Positions 9,711 through 20,561 of a stretch of DNA of 64,000 nucleotides are shown one piece after another (positions within the stretch are counted from its first letter, which is position 1; each line of letters starts with the position of its first letter). The DNA is from Stereum hirsutum FP-91666 SS1 (lineage: Eukaryota; Basidiomycota; Agaricomycetes; Russulales; Stereaceae). The translations under genes were made by a program, and so were the position numbers. The DNA is taken from the NCBI RefSeq assembly GCF_000264905.1, contig NW_006763143.1, forward strand, positions 1,234,555 to 1,298,554, read 5' to 3'. The notes under the pieces were generated by a model. That model was not told the DNA's origin and searched no databases. It worked only from the letters and a program-made list of their open reading frames with translations.

Positions 9711-12155
9711 TCACTGATGGGCTTGCATGATGGCGTCCGAGATGAATGCGGCCGAGACGGGTCTTCCTCCGAACCAACGACCATTGAGACCTTGGACGGC
9801 ATTGCGAGCCGCGTCGATAGTACCGAACCTAACGTAGATCTCACCCTGTAGGGCATTTTGTGAGCGATATGCAGATAAAGCCGGAGCGTGAACGACGATC
9901 CGTACCTGTGTTTCTTTTTCAACCTTGATGCGGTCAACTGGGCCATATTGCTGCTCGCATTCGCCCTTGACGTCTTCAGCCAGCTCCTTATCCCAGTCGC
10001 GCTCCGTTTCCCTAAGCACGAAAGTCCATGTAAGCTAATGACCATGTACACCAAGAACTGCGATCTTACTCTTCAGGATTGAACATGTTCTTGAGCAGCA
10101 CGGACTTCGTCTCCATGGCCTGCGGAAGGTTGGGCTTCGCGCTACAAGGAATACAGCATGGTCAGATCGATACCACTAAACATGATAATATAAAGGAACT
10201 TACATCGGCTCCGGTGTCGACCTGCTCGGTTCAATCCTGGCAAGTTTCTGCATTAGCGCTTGACGAGATGCCGCGTTCAAATTACCACCTGTGGAAGACG
10301 ATAAGCATGCGTAGCCTGCAACGAATACCTGAAAACGACGACGACTTACCGCCAGCTTCATCCAAAGAGTCCTGCTGGGCGTATCGCGCAGTGCCCTTTT
10401 CATGCACTGTGTTGACGCGCAACTGATGAAAGTAGCACGCAAGGTTAGCGCCTAAGGCCCCTGCTCAACATGGAATAAAAGACATACCGTACGACCCGCA
10501 AGCTCAAAGCCCTCCATTTGCTCCAGGGCCATCTTAGCGTCCTCAGACTTCTTGTATCTAAGAAAACAAGAATTTTAGCAACATGAACCACCTGCTAGCT
10601 GTGCAGGTAGACGTACTGGACAAAGGCGTAGCCCTTGCTACGGCCAGTCGTAGGATCCCTGTGGAGATCAACAAACTCCAGTTCTCCGAACGGTTCAAAG
10701 ACCTGTTTGATGTCACTCTCGGTGAGGTTGAAGTGCAGAGAACCAACGTATAGTCTGTGCGACATGGTCAGAAACGTTCTTCGCAATTCAGACAGGATGA
10801 ATGACATACTGCATGGACCCTCCATGGGGTGCGCTGACGCCCGGGGGCAGGTTGAGATTTCTGGAGAAATTTGTGAGTAACTAGCCACGGTGAGAGACGA
10901 ATATCACTCACCCGTCTCCTGGGTGAAGCCTGTTCCTTTCGGACTCAGTCAGTTGAACCATGATAGGGAGCCCCATAACAACAGTGCCACTCAGAGCGAT
11001 CGCCTTTTCGACCAGTTCAATCGAGCGGAACTCGACGTAGCCAATGCTGTAAGCGAATGTAAGCAAAACCGTCTCTAAATTAGGAGAGGGGAGAGGGAGA
11101 GTGGCTCACCCTTTAGAACGCCGGGAGAGTCTGTCTGTGACGATCCTAGCATCAAGCACTGTGTTTTCGCCTAGTTTATCCTCAAAGAAGTAACCCAGAT
11201 CACGCGCAGTGAGTCGAGCGGCAAGCTGAGAGACGAACACAGACCGAGCTTCGGAATCATCTTCCTTCGGCTCTTCATTCGTGGGGTCGTCCGACTGCTG
11301 GGCATACGATGGGGAAGGGCGCCTAAAGAAATACATCAATATATATGAGAAAGAGAACCTGTGAGGAGTATGCGGAAAAAACAGACCTGACAGGTGGCGG
11401 TGAGGGTGGTCTGCGATTGCGGCGAGGGGGCCGACCGAAATCGTCATCGGGAGGGGGAGGAGGAGGTCGACGACGGTCGTCTCCTCCTCTCCTCTCATCT
11501 CTCCTATACCTAGGCGGATCGTCGAACTCGTCCCTCGGGTCGCGGGGCGGTCGAGGTGGCCTGTCCACCTCGCGTGAAAAGGCCCTCTCAGAGCCCCTGC
11601 GAGGACTTTCCTTGCCATGGGAAGAGGCCACGCCATCCTCGACGACCACATCCTCCGCGCGCTTCCTCTTCGACCGTTCCTCCACGTCCACTTCCACGTC
11701 CTCGTCGCGTTTCCTCCTCCGTCCATCTTTATCTTTCTCGTCCCGCTCACCACGGTCACGATGACCATGTCTTTCCGTGTCTCGTTCCCTGTGTCGCCTC
11801 TCCCTGTCCCTGTCCCGATCAACATCGCGCTCACGATCCCCCCGATGCACTCTCTCCCTCGAACGACTACGGCGTCTTTCTCGGCTACGACTGCGTCGAC
11901 GACGTTCACGGTCACGGTCCCTATCCCGGTCACGATCGTCGTGGCGCTTTTCTTTACGTTCCTTGTCCACGCCGCGTTCCCTGTCCCTAGAAGTCGACCT
12001 GTGAGATCTCCTGGTACGATGCGTATCTGTAGACCTGTCTCGAGAGCGAACACTGCGCAGTGTCAGAGATGTCCAACGAGAGAGTCGATATGGCGGAATA
12101 CATACGATGCTCGGTCTGAGGGTTTGTCAACGTCCATCTTACCGTTCTCTGACAT
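9711..12155 (-). CDS. RBM39/CAPER-like (CC1-family) splicing factor
   Basis: Nuclear splicing factor of the CC1/RBM39 family, related to fission yeast Rsd1. It starts at 12155 (MSENGKMDVDK); a 50-nt first exon joins at 12106 to a long Arg/Ser/Asp/Glu-rich RS domain, then a Pro-rich DRRRPPPPPP stretch. RRM1 has RNP2 VFVSQL and RNP1 KGIGYVEF. RRM2 has LYVGSL and KGYAFVQY. The third, C-terminal RRM reads GEIYVRF...GLNGRWFGGRPVSAAFI; the R-W-F is the RxF signature of a U2AF-homology motif that binds Trp ligands in U2AF65 or SF1/SF3B1. Ends IMQAHQ at 9711. Long antisense ORFs at 11345-12339 mirror the RS repeats. About 600 aa is expected. Confidence 0.9.
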
Positions 12156-12481
12156 GGTGGTGGCTGCAGTAAAAGGTGCTCGTCCAAGAGCCGAAAGAGG
12201 CGCGTGTCTCGCGAGTCGCCCGGAAAAATGTTACGTAATGCGGGTGGCGGAACAACCTGGAACAACTCGGTGTCTTTTCTATTTTCGGCCACTCAAAAGG
12301 GCAAGATATAGGCTCTGCTACAGAGTGCTCCTTGCATAGCTGGCCACGCGAGCCAGGTAAGGAGTATGCAAACTGGTCCTATGTTCGCGGTGCGGAAATG
12401 AAAGTTTGATATCTATGTCAAGGACATTGATTACGCTAAACCCCCATCTACAGATATCCTCAGACAATAAAAATCCTTCCT
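12156..12481. other. RBM39-like promoter and Rieske 3' flank
   Basis: 326 bp between the RBM39-like start and the Rieske stop, both on the minus strand. It probably contains the RBM39-like promoter and the Rieske terminator. No further feature was recognised. Confidence 0.4.
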
Positions 12482-13556
12482 CTAACCAATAACGAGCTTG
12501 CCCTCGGCGTCGTTGAAATCGTGTTCGGGAACCTCGAGGTTGAGCTGGAGCAGAGTGGTCAGAATGGTACTTGTCAGGTTAGGAAAGCAAGAACTTACAG
12601 GAGCAGGGCCCTTGCGAGCGCGGCCGGCTGTAAGAAAGAAAGCAACGGATTAGCGACAGCGTCATTGCCACAGTCAGAGCCAACGCACAGATATCGTAGT
12701 GGGAACCGTGGCACGGGCAGAACCTAACCAGCAAAAAAATACATCAGCGTTTGTTTCCAGCGAAATCCCAGAAACACATACCATCCTCCATAATCACCCG
12801 CCTCGCCGATAGGCACACAACCCAAATGTGTGCAAACGCCCAGCATGACCAGCCACTCCGGCTTCTTCGTCCTCGCCTCGTCCGACTCTGGGTCACGGAA
12901 CGTCTTCCAGTTCGCGCTCCTCGCCTCCTGGATCTCGTCCTGCGTACGATGACGGATGAACACGGGCTTTCCGCGCCACTTGATGATCACGTTCTTCCCC
13001 TCGGGAATGCTCGCGAGTTCGACCTCGACCTTGGCGAGCGCAAGAACGTCGGCGGACGCGGACATCGTCTGCAGGAATTCGGTCACGGTGGACTTCGCGA
13101 CGGAGGCGGTGATGATACCCATGGAACCGATCATGAAGTATGAGAGGGCACGGTTATTGGATTCGGAGGCGGCAGCGTACTCCTGGAGGTCGGGGACTTC
13201 GTTCGCATCTCTGCGGACGGCAGTAGTGTGGAGTAAACGAGGTTGAAAGACGCCAGTGGTAGGTGCTGAACATGAACATTAAAAACAACACGGTCAGCCG
13301 TGTAGTACATTTCGGACTCTGTCGCGCCATGCGTACCAGTGATGTAAGACTTGTTGAAGACACCGCTCGAAGTAGACCTGTACCCGCCAGCCCACTTGGA
13401 CGGGGCGTCCGACCTAGGGCCAGGGCCATGACCGTGACCATGTCCCGAGGCGACCGCACGAGCGGCTAGGTTCACCGACGGTGCTGAGGGCGTTCCCGAC
13501 GCGAGCGTGCGTACGGTGGGGGCGAGGGTGGCATACTTTTTGGAGAAGGAGGCCAT
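12482..13556 (-). CDS. RIP1: Rieske iron-sulfur subunit, cytochrome bc1 complex
   Basis: Mitochondrial ubiquinol-cytochrome c reductase Rieske protein, carrying electrons from ubiquinol to cytochrome c1. Start at 13556 (MASFSKKYA) with a His/Gly-rich presequence, then WAGGYRSTSSGVFNKSYIT. An intron joins this to APTTGVFQPRLLHTT, the typical region before the processing site. SNNRALSYFMIGSMGIITASVAKSTVTEF is the membrane anchor and hinge. The cluster ligands are CTHLGC and CPCHGSHYD, split by an intron after DYGGW. It ends GKLVIG at 12482. Length and order match the family. It lies head-to-head with a Rib2-type deaminase, with only 159 bp between the starts. Confidence 0.96.
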
Positions 13557-13715
13557 GGCTGGCGGTGCCGTTGTATGTATGTAGTGTTTGCGGAGGGGAC
13601 GAAACGGACGATGAGCGAAATCAAGCGCGCTAATTCGTCCGGCGTTTGCCTTGCCTCCTCTACCCGATCCTTTCCGCGGCGGTCTGCGCCACAACGCCAA
13701 CCTACATAACCAACA
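13557..13715. promoter_or_regulatory. Compact bidirectional promoter, RIP1 / Rib2-type deaminase
   Basis: Only 159 bp separate the two divergent ATGs (13556 minus, 13716 plus), so both genes must share this upstream DNA. No clear TATA box was seen; the sequence is GC-rich. Confidence 0.6.
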
Positions 13716-14299
13716 ATGACATCGCTCGGTCAGTCCGAGTCTTCGCCGTCGCTCTATTTTTCTCACTTGTATACACCCCTTCAGATGAACAGATGCATTA
13801 TATGCGCACCGCTCTTGCAGAGGCGGCCAAATGCGAGCCCACTCCTACCGCTTTCTGCGTAGGCTGCGTCCTCGTCACCCACTGGCCATCTCTCCATGAC
13901 CAACCCCCGGTCATGCTCGCCACAGGCTACTCCCGTGAGCTCCCAGGGAACACCCACGCGGAAGCGAATGCCCTGGCAAAAGCCAACCTCCTCGATCCAA
14001 ACGAGCTCACCAAATTATTCTCCGGCACTACCTCCATCTCCTTGAACGAGATTCTACGCCACACCGACGTCTACACGACCCTCGAACCATGTTCGATCCG
14101 TACCTCAGGTCTCGCACCCTGCGCCGACGCACTCATCGCCGCCAAGATCCGTCGATGTTTCATCGGCGTCGGCGAACCGGACGATTTCGTCAAGTGTGAG
14201 GGTGCTCAGAAGTTGAAGGATGCTGGTATCGAAGTCGTCTGGCTCAAAGGCCTCGAAGAAGAATGTTTGAAGGCTGCAAGGCGCGGTCATGATGCATAA
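13716..14299 (+). CDS. Rib2-type DRAP deaminase (riboflavin pathway)
   Basis: Cytidine-deaminase-fold protein resembling the C-terminal deaminase domain of yeast Rib2, which deaminates the ribitylamino-pyrimidine phosphate intermediate of riboflavin synthesis. A 13-nt first exon (MTSL, 13716-13728) joins at 13785 to DEQMHYMRTALAEAAKC; the intron runs GTCAGT to TTCAG. The zinc motifs are HAE (GNTHAEANAL) and PCS-x8-PC (TTLEPCSIRTSGLAPC). The end GVGEPDDFVKCEGAQKLKDAGIEV and CLKAARRGH match the Rib2 family. The protein is about 175 aa and lacks the Rib2 pseudouridine-synthase N-domain. An upstream reading without the intron would add an unlikely leader. Exact substrate inferred by family. Confidence 0.8.
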
Positions 14300-14687
14300 T
14301 GCGTGATACCTAAGGAGCTGGAACACGCTTGATGTTATCAACAGTATTTCTCGTTCTCATTTCTTGGTTGTGTATCCACTGACACTGGTCGCCGCATGCT
14401 CTCCATGTACTTTTATTATCCATCCCTGGGTGTTAAATGTAACATCAGCTTCATCCTCTATCGCTTTACTGGGTGAACCCAAATTCTCAACAATTACACA
14501 GCTCTCCCCGCACTCCTATCCTCGCGTGGTTGTCGCGTCGCGTCGCGCGACTCATTGCCGTGCCAGTTGCCAGTGCCAACGCGCCATATCCAATTGTCCT
14601 ATGTTTCATATAATCACAATGCTACTGACACCCGCAGTCCAACTCTTTCCCTTCAAATTATCCCCCATCTTCCTCGTCCACTCTGCC
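14300..14687. other. Promoter of the CxxC-type protein with GTCGCG array
   Basis: 388 bp between the deaminase stop and the next start. It contains a tandem GTCGCG run at about 14531-14550. The frame of the following gene is open back to 14364 but looks non-coding upstream of 14688. Confidence 0.4.
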
Positions 14688-15686
14688 ATGACCACCACAC
14701 TGGTACTTGACGCCCCGTCCCCACCGATGCTGCCACGAATCTGCTCAAAATCCCGCTGCAAAAAGATACTCCCACCAGAGTCCGAATACACCTTCAAGAC
14801 ATGCGAGAAGTGTCGGGCCTGCGTGCGTAAGTCGAAGGCGAAGGCGAAGACTGCCGAGGCAGAGGCTCGGGCTGAGCGTAAGCGCAAACGAGGCGTGGAT
14901 GGCGAAGACGTTGATTTGGATTCCGGCGATGAATATGAGAATGCGCAGAACACCACAGTAGGTTTCAAGTACGATTCCCCCCATATTATCTGTCACGCAC
15001 TAACCTCTCTCTCCCTCTCGGGTCTCCAGACATTCCAACGCTTCGACTCCGCCCAAGCCCTTCTCGCTACCTTACAGAAAACATTCCAACACTCGGCCAA
15101 CATCCGGTTCAGCGGCTCTTATGATCATGAGATCCCAACTGCCGACGTATCGGTGCCAATGACGGACAAAGAGCGCATCGTAATGCTAGCAAATGAAGTG
15201 TGGAAAGTGACCGGTTATCGATTCACGTACGTCCGTTTCCTTTCGTCTCTAGGTGTACTTACATTCAACTGTGGCTTATGCGTGGATTCAATGAACAGCG
15301 TCCACGACCACGAAACCTTACCCACAGGCCACAAAACCCGCTTCTGGTGCTCCCAGGACCGCGCCCGGAAAAAGAAACCCAAGAAGGCGAAGGACTCAGA
15401 ACCCGACGTCAAACGGCGCGATAGTACCGAGGGGATGCAACGATTCGACTGTGCCAGTCGTCTGAGTATCACCTGTCGCAGGGGTTCGAGTCCCGCCCTT
15501 CGACTCGTTACGCTCAGTATCGATCACCATGCTCGCCATACGGAGTACTGCGATGGGAGGACGCTGCCCGAGGTCCGAACTGCTCTCATTCCAGACACAC
15601 ACCTGAGTATGACAACCCAAACTTCATCGCCTCATCATCCCACAAACTCAAGCTCGAATCACACGCCAACGTCAATACCCAACTAA
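14688..15686 (+). CDS. CxxC-type uncharacterised basidiomycete protein
   Basis: Function unknown. The N-terminal part has RICSKSRCKKILPPE and KTCEKCRACVRKSKAK, two Cys pairs like a small zinc-binding module, then an Ala/Lys/Glu coiled or basic stretch. Further on, ERIVMLANEVWKVTGYRFT is followed by KTRFWCSQDRARKKKPKK and MQRFDCASRLSITC. I recognise this as a recurring agaricomycete family with no assigned role. Two introns of 72 nt each are proposed (14958-15029 and 15227-15298), with good GT-AG ends. Both are multiples of three and lack stops, so the ORF also reads through them. Start chosen at 14688 (MTTTLVLD), as upstream sequence looks like promoter. The last ~60 residues are Ser/Thr/His-rich. 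Confidence 0.65.
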   Translation: MTTTLVLDAPSPPMLPRICSKSRCKKILPPESEYTFKTCEKCRACVRKSKAKAKTAEAEARAERKRKRGVDGEDVDLDSGDEYENAQNTTVGFKYDSPHIICHALTSLSLSGLQTFQRFDSAQALLATLQKTFQHSANIRFSGSYDHEIPTADVSVPMTDKERIVMLANEVWKVTGYRFTYVRFLSSLGVLTFNCGLCVDSMNSVHDHETLPTGHKTRFWCSQDRARKKKPKKAKDSEPDVKRRDSTEGMQRFDCASRLSITCRRGSSPALRLVTLSIDHHARHTEYCDGRTLPEVRTALIPDTHLSMTTQTSSPHHPTNSSSNHTPTSIPN

Positions 15687-15836
15687 TTTACCCAAGCACT
15701 CTCTCTAGCTCAAGCTTTGAACCACACAGGCGCAGATTCAGAGTTACAGACGAGCCTTCATATTTTACCACGACAAATAAAACACATCTCGAACGCGAAC
15801 TGTTCACAAACGAAGGGGTGCATGCAAATGCAAATA
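15687..15836. other. 3' flank before MITE
   Basis: Spacer between the CxxC-type gene and the inverted-repeat element, with no gene. Confidence 0.4.
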
Positions 15837-16243
15837 GGGCATATATGTAGCGGTTCACATCTCCAAAATGCGATGTGAACTAAACGCATGACGGGTTCAA
15901 TATTTCACAATTTTGTCTTGTTGGAGCGTCATAGCTCAATTTACATTTAGTATGAACTCGACGCGAGAGCGGCCTCCTCCTACCTCTCCCTGTTCGCTGT
16001 CATGGTTCAAAACAACAGATACACTTTGACAGGAGGCCCGCGTACTGTAGTATCAAGAAGAACCGCGACATCCGAGGTCGTCAGCAAGGAAACGGGGATG
16101 CGAGCAGAAGTAGACCCGTCTCGAGAATCCAAACTCAATGTGAACTGAATATTATATCCGGCACCACATCCGGGATTCTGAGTTCACACTTTTCGCTTTC
16201 AGAATGATGCACAAAACTGATGTGAACCGCAACGTATATGCCC
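15837..16243. mobile_element. TA-flanked MITE (Tc1/mariner-like)
   Basis: Non-autonomous inverted-repeat element of 407 bp. The left end starts GGGCATATATGTAGCGGTTC and the right end is its reverse complement with two mismatches over about 25 bases (right end ...GTATATGCCC). The element is flanked by TA on both sides (15835-15836 and 16244-16245), the duplication typical of Tc1/mariner-type transposases. Inside there are further GTTCACAT/ATGTGAAC motifs near both ends, giving imperfect sub-terminal pairing, and no ORF. An A-run follows the right flank at 16250. Confidence 0.75.
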
Positions 16244-16669
16244 TAATGCAAAAAAAAAAAAAAACAGGAGCTATGTAAAGACAGACAGGACAAAACGTAA
16301 GATAAACGAGGTCACAGAGTAACTAAAACAAAGCGACGAAAGGGTGGTACAATAATCAGAGGCGAGGGGAGAGAAGGGAAACCAACAGTCCAGACGTCCA
16401 CGGCGGCCAGGCCAGGTGTTAAGTTCGGGAGTACGATAACTATTAACTAGTCGACGACGAACTGTACGGATCGTGCGAGTGGCGAGTTGATTGAATGGAA
16501 AAATACTTCACAGAGCGTGCACGTGCATGGGAAAAGGTATATGTGTGAAGATGTACGCGTCCGAACAAAGGTCCTTTATATACATCAGCCGGTCCGCGAC
16601 ACGCCGACCGCGAGATCTCCTACCCTACATCAAGTCATGAACCGATTCAACGATCATCACGTCATGAGC
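16244..16669. other. Chitin deacetylase 3' flank
   Basis: About 425 bp after the MITE, containing an A-run and the likely 3' UTR of the chitin deacetylase gene. No other gene is supported. Confidence 0.4.
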
Positions 16670-18711
16670 TTAGAGGAAAAGAGCACCAGCCCCAGCGAGG
16701 ACCGCGGCACCCATGGAGAGCACGATAGCACCCATAGACACGCTGCCTGCCACGACCGTACGAGGCGAACCACTCGTGTCGTTACTTGAGCCGCTGCTGC
16801 TGCCGCTCGTGGCTTGTGCAGAGCCGGGAGCGCCAGAGGAGACGGTAGCGACGGCCGTGGCTACAAAAACAAAGTATCAGACCATAGCCATCGAAAGTTC
16901 TCGAGGGAGAGACGTACCCGAGACCGCTGGCGGGTTGGTGCTGTTGTCGTTGGTCTCGATATAGGCATCTGACAGTGGGAGGTTCAAGCAGCTAATGACG
17001 GGCATGATGTTGTACGATCCGTGGGCGATAGCATCAGGAAGAATGTATCCGCTGTAAGACATGCAAGTGTTAGCACGAACATTGACACTAGACGTGTTAA
17101 GTAAACAGCGCGTACGTGGCCAGCTCGACGGTCTGCTGGAACAGGTCGTGCTCCAAGACGATAAATCCGGTATCGATAGCGGAGGCGTTGCCCATAATGT
17201 TCTCCCAGTTCTGAAGAACCTGTTGGGGCGTGATCGTACCAGCATGGATGTCGAAGTCTGTCGAAAGTACGAATTCATCAGTATTTTTCGAACTAGGAAG
17301 TACGGCCTACAACAGTACGTACCTCCGGTGTCGAATGTAGCGGTAGCGCTAATACGAGTCCAGATGACAGGCGTCAAGCCCATCGCTTTGGCAATAGCAC
17401 GAACACGGTCACTGACGAAAAAGGAAATTGAAGTACGCGTCAGACGCTGTGGCGCTAAAGTTGAAATTTTCCTAATGAACACCATACTCACTCGATGTCA
17501 CCGAATGGAGGACGGAACTGATTGGGAGTAACACCGAGAACGTCATAGATGACCTTCTTGGACCAGCCGAACTCGGCGATGATTTCTTCGTTGGAGAGCG
17601 TGGTCAAGGACGGGTGCGACCAGGTGTGGACGGCGATCTGGTGGCCGGCCATGTACTCTTCTTGCAACATCCCGGGGAAAGAAATCACACGGGAACCGAC
17701 TGTGAAGAAGGTTGACTTGAGGTTGACTTGGTCGAGGTATGCGAGAAGGTCGGGAGTGTAGCTTTGAAACGCAAGAATGTTAGTGAGGCAGCGCTGATAT
17801 GGCGGCGGGTAAATATCGACTTACAAGGCGGGTCCGTCATCGTACGTGAGACCTAGTGAAACGTGTTAAAACGAAAGCTGGGAAAGAACGGGAGACAACG
17901 CGTACCCCAAGTCATTTTGTCCGGGCAGTCGACGATGTCGGTATCACGAGTGTAGCCACCGCAAGTCCACCAGCCATTTTGAGAAGCGTTTGTGACGGCG
18001 TTTGGGTTGGAGGGGCATCCACCAGCAACGGTCAGAGGGATATCAGGGATGGTAACGCCAGAGTTGGCAACATCCTTGATCCACTGCTGGACCTCGGCCG
18101 AGTCAGTGGGAGGAGGTGTATCTGAAGGGCGGAACGCGGGAATTTAGGCGACAAATGAATTGATTGTGTAAAATGAAAGACAAACCTAGGGCGGGGTAGT
18201 TGCTAGGCGAGAGCTTCGAGACTGCAAGTCATCGTAACAGAGTGTGTGAAAAAAAGACATTATTCAGCATTCCTGCCATCACGCGTTTCACCGGGAGCAG
18301 AAAAAAGAGTTCGAACTGGACGATTGTGAGAGAACATGAGGACTCACTATCTGGAAGACCTGGTGCTCCAGAGATCGCTGAAGGCGTTGAACCAGCAGCG
18401 AAAGTGGTAGTGACAGAACCAGTGGCTGCCGAGGGTGCATTGGATACAATCTGGGTAAGTGGCACGGCAGTGGGGTTGGTAGACAACAGCGACACCGAGG
18501 GGGCTGGTAGAGAAGAGGCCCCGCTCGATGCGGCGGTTACAGAAGCACCGCTGGCGGACGAGCCAGAGGCAGCAGAAGTGGACCCGCTCGAACTTGCGGC
18601 AGCGGAGGATGAAGTTGTGGATGCCTGGCGGGCTTGGAATAGATGGTTGTTATTGTGGCCGAGGGCGAGTGCCGGGAGGGCAGCAATGGAGAGGGTGGTG
18701 AGCAGAAACAT
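16670..18711 (-). CDS. Chitin deacetylase (CE4), secreted and probably GPI-anchored
   Basis: Polysaccharide deacetylase of carbohydrate esterase family 4, turning wall chitin into chitosan. Start at 18711 (MFLLTTLSIAALPALALG), a clear signal peptide, followed by ~100 residues rich in Ser/Ala/Thr. The catalytic domain shows the CE4 motifs in order: TYDDGP (motif 1, Asp-Asp present), HTWSHPSLTTLS (metal-binding His pair), RPPFGDIEDR (motif 3) and IVLEHDL near the end (catalytic His). The C-terminus is another Ser/Gly-rich stretch, then a hydrophobic tail (IVLSMGAAVLAGAGALFL), as in GPI-anchored chitin deacetylases. Several introns of ~50-70 nt break the gene; about 480 aa expected. Together with the chitin synthase at 50-55 kb it belongs to wall building. 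Confidence 0.93.
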
Positions 18712-18988
18712 GGGCGGTGAGGGTTCGGAGCAAAGAGCGACTGGACGAGACGTGGAGAAGCAGAGACAAGAGGCGAACTGGGCTCCACTCGCTTCAGGCA
18801 ACCGTTCCTCACGGTGACGATGGCTGGCTTGGCGCCCAGCCCGTCGGCTCCCTCCGGTCCCTGCTTCGTCTTTTTTCGGGCCACAACGAACACTCAAAGC
18901 AGCAGTATATAGCACAGTCAGTCAATCCGCTATCGAAACAGAGGGCATATATCATAGAAAAATAACAAGTCACGTCCAGTCTGCCACT

Positions 18989-20114
18989 TCATGCCTGCTT
19001 CGCCTTCTTTGCCCGCGGCTTTTCGAGGTCAATCTCCTCCGCGTCCTCGTCATCATCGTCGCTGTCGTCCTCGTCGTCCGTGAGGTCGTCGTCCATCCGC
19101 CCCGTGAAGAAGTCGATGGCGTCGGGGAATACCTCGTTGGCGATGATCACGCCGAGCTATACCACAGAAATAATCGTCAGTCATCGCCACATCACAAGAG
19201 TCTGCAAGAAAATAGCACGAACTTCGGCTTGGTCTTTTGTTCCCGCGAAGAAATTGAAGAAGCTCCCGGGGTCCGCAATGTCGTCTTCGTCCAGGACCTG
19301 CGGGTACAGCTTCTGCAGGTTTTTCGAGTCGTCCTTCCAGTTGATCGTCGACGGCTACCGTTCATCAAAGTCACGACTCAGCACGTTTCATAGCTTTTTC
19401 GCTTCAGCACTGCACTAGGCCGCTCACTCACCTCGATGGCGACGTCACGCTCCCACGAAAAGTCCTCCATCGACGGCGTCAGACCGTCCGCATCTGGTTT
19501 CTCATCTGCGGCCGCATTCGAAGGAACGAACTTGTACACTTTCTTCAACACCGCGTCGCTGAAGAACGGGTTCTCCTTGAAGTACTGCATTCACGAATAA
19601 CGCGTGTCAGCCTACACACTCAGAATAAAGAAAGAAAGAAAGAAAATACGCACGAATTCGATAGTGAACACTTTGGGCTCGTCTTTGTCCCGCACGATCC
19701 AGAGATCCTCGAGGTAGCTCAACGCGAGCTTGTCCGTGTGATGCTGAGCGTGCATCTCGATCAACCTGTGGTTCATCAGCGCGACCGCCCAGAAGCGCGG
19801 GATGCCCTTCAACACCTCTCTGCGCTTCTCGTACACAGGGGTCAACGTAGCCTGTGCGCGGCGCTCTGCACGCGTCAAGAATAGAAAGAGTAACACACAG
19901 TCAGCATGGAACTCGTAGGCTTCATGGGGTGATGGAAAGACAAAGGGCAGAACGATGGAAAGAAGGGAAACATACCGAGGATGAGCTCAGCACGACGAAT
20001 GTCCTTCGCGATCTGGTCCAACTTCGCAGCGTCCTCCTCTCCAAGCTCAGGCTCCGGAATCGGGTTCTTCTCAGTCTCAGCCCCAGGAGACGCGCGCTTC
20101 GTGCCTTTGGCCAT
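18989..20114 (-). CDS. SET/NAP-family histone chaperone
   Basis: Nucleosome-assembly-protein family member close to SET/TAF-I, a nuclear H3-H4/H2A-H2B chaperone. Start at 20114 (MAKGTKRASPG). Exons give EEDAAKLDQIAKDIRRAELIL (start of the dimerisation helix), QATLTPVYEKRREVLKGIPRFWAVALMNH, LSYLEDLWIVRDKDEPKVFTIEF, YFKENPFFSDAVLKKVYKF, then a DDIADPGSFFNFF segment. The IPRFW and ENPFF-x-N/D-xxLxKxF motifs are family hallmarks. It ends in a long Asp/Glu tract and a basic AKKAKQA tail at 18989. Five or six exons. Two ACGCGT boxes lie 190-285 bp upstream, in keeping with S-phase control. Confidence 0.9.
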
Positions 20115-20561
20115 CGTGTCTTATTCTTTTGAGTTGCGGGGTGTGGGTGTAGGGAAGGTGGAGCGAGCGGTCGCTTTTTTGTTGAAGGATGGGATGCGGC
20201 AGAAAGAGATGCGAACTGGCGCTTGAATGGAGAGGAAGGGTGGAAGGTGAGAAAGAGTTGGATGAGAAAATATTTGTTAGCGGGCCTGTTACGCTGTGGC
20301 GCGACGCGTCACGGGAGAAGATTTTTTTGGATGCCACCCCAGAACGTTCCGGCCCGGGCGCATGTTCAACATTCAAAGCGTAACCATGACGCGACGCGTC
20401 GCGTCGCGCTCGCTCCTTATCTACGTATACGCGACACCTCGTATCGGGCGAGAACTTGTCATTTTACGATTGCTGGCACATTGAGCCATTACACAATAAT
20501 TGTTCGTACTGATAAATACGTAGGAAACGCATCGGGAAAATATGGCCAGCCACGACTTTGA
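20115..20561. other. SET promoter region
   Basis: 447 bp upstream of the SET-like gene and after the FMO-like stop. It holds two MluI boxes and a GTCGCG array (listed separately) and no supported gene. Confidence 0.5.
20304..20399. promoter_or_regulatory. Two ACGCGT (MCB-type) boxes upstream of SET
   Basis: ACGCGT occurs at 20304-20309 and 20394-20399, each inside the palindrome GACGCGTC. In yeasts MBF binds such boxes to turn on S-phase genes. Their position upstream of a histone chaperone is apt; binding is inferred, not shown. Confidence 0.45.

Noticed and set aside
11345..12339. Long plus-strand ORFs of 139-240 codons
   Set aside because: They mirror the Arg/Ser/Asp repeats of the RBM39-like gene on the other strand and show no domain.
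15415..15500. Possible tRNA: TAGTACCGAGGG (A-box-like) and GGTTCGAGTCC (B-box consensus)
   Set aside because: The acceptor arms do not pair and the T-stem has a mismatch; the region is a coding exon of the CxxC gene.
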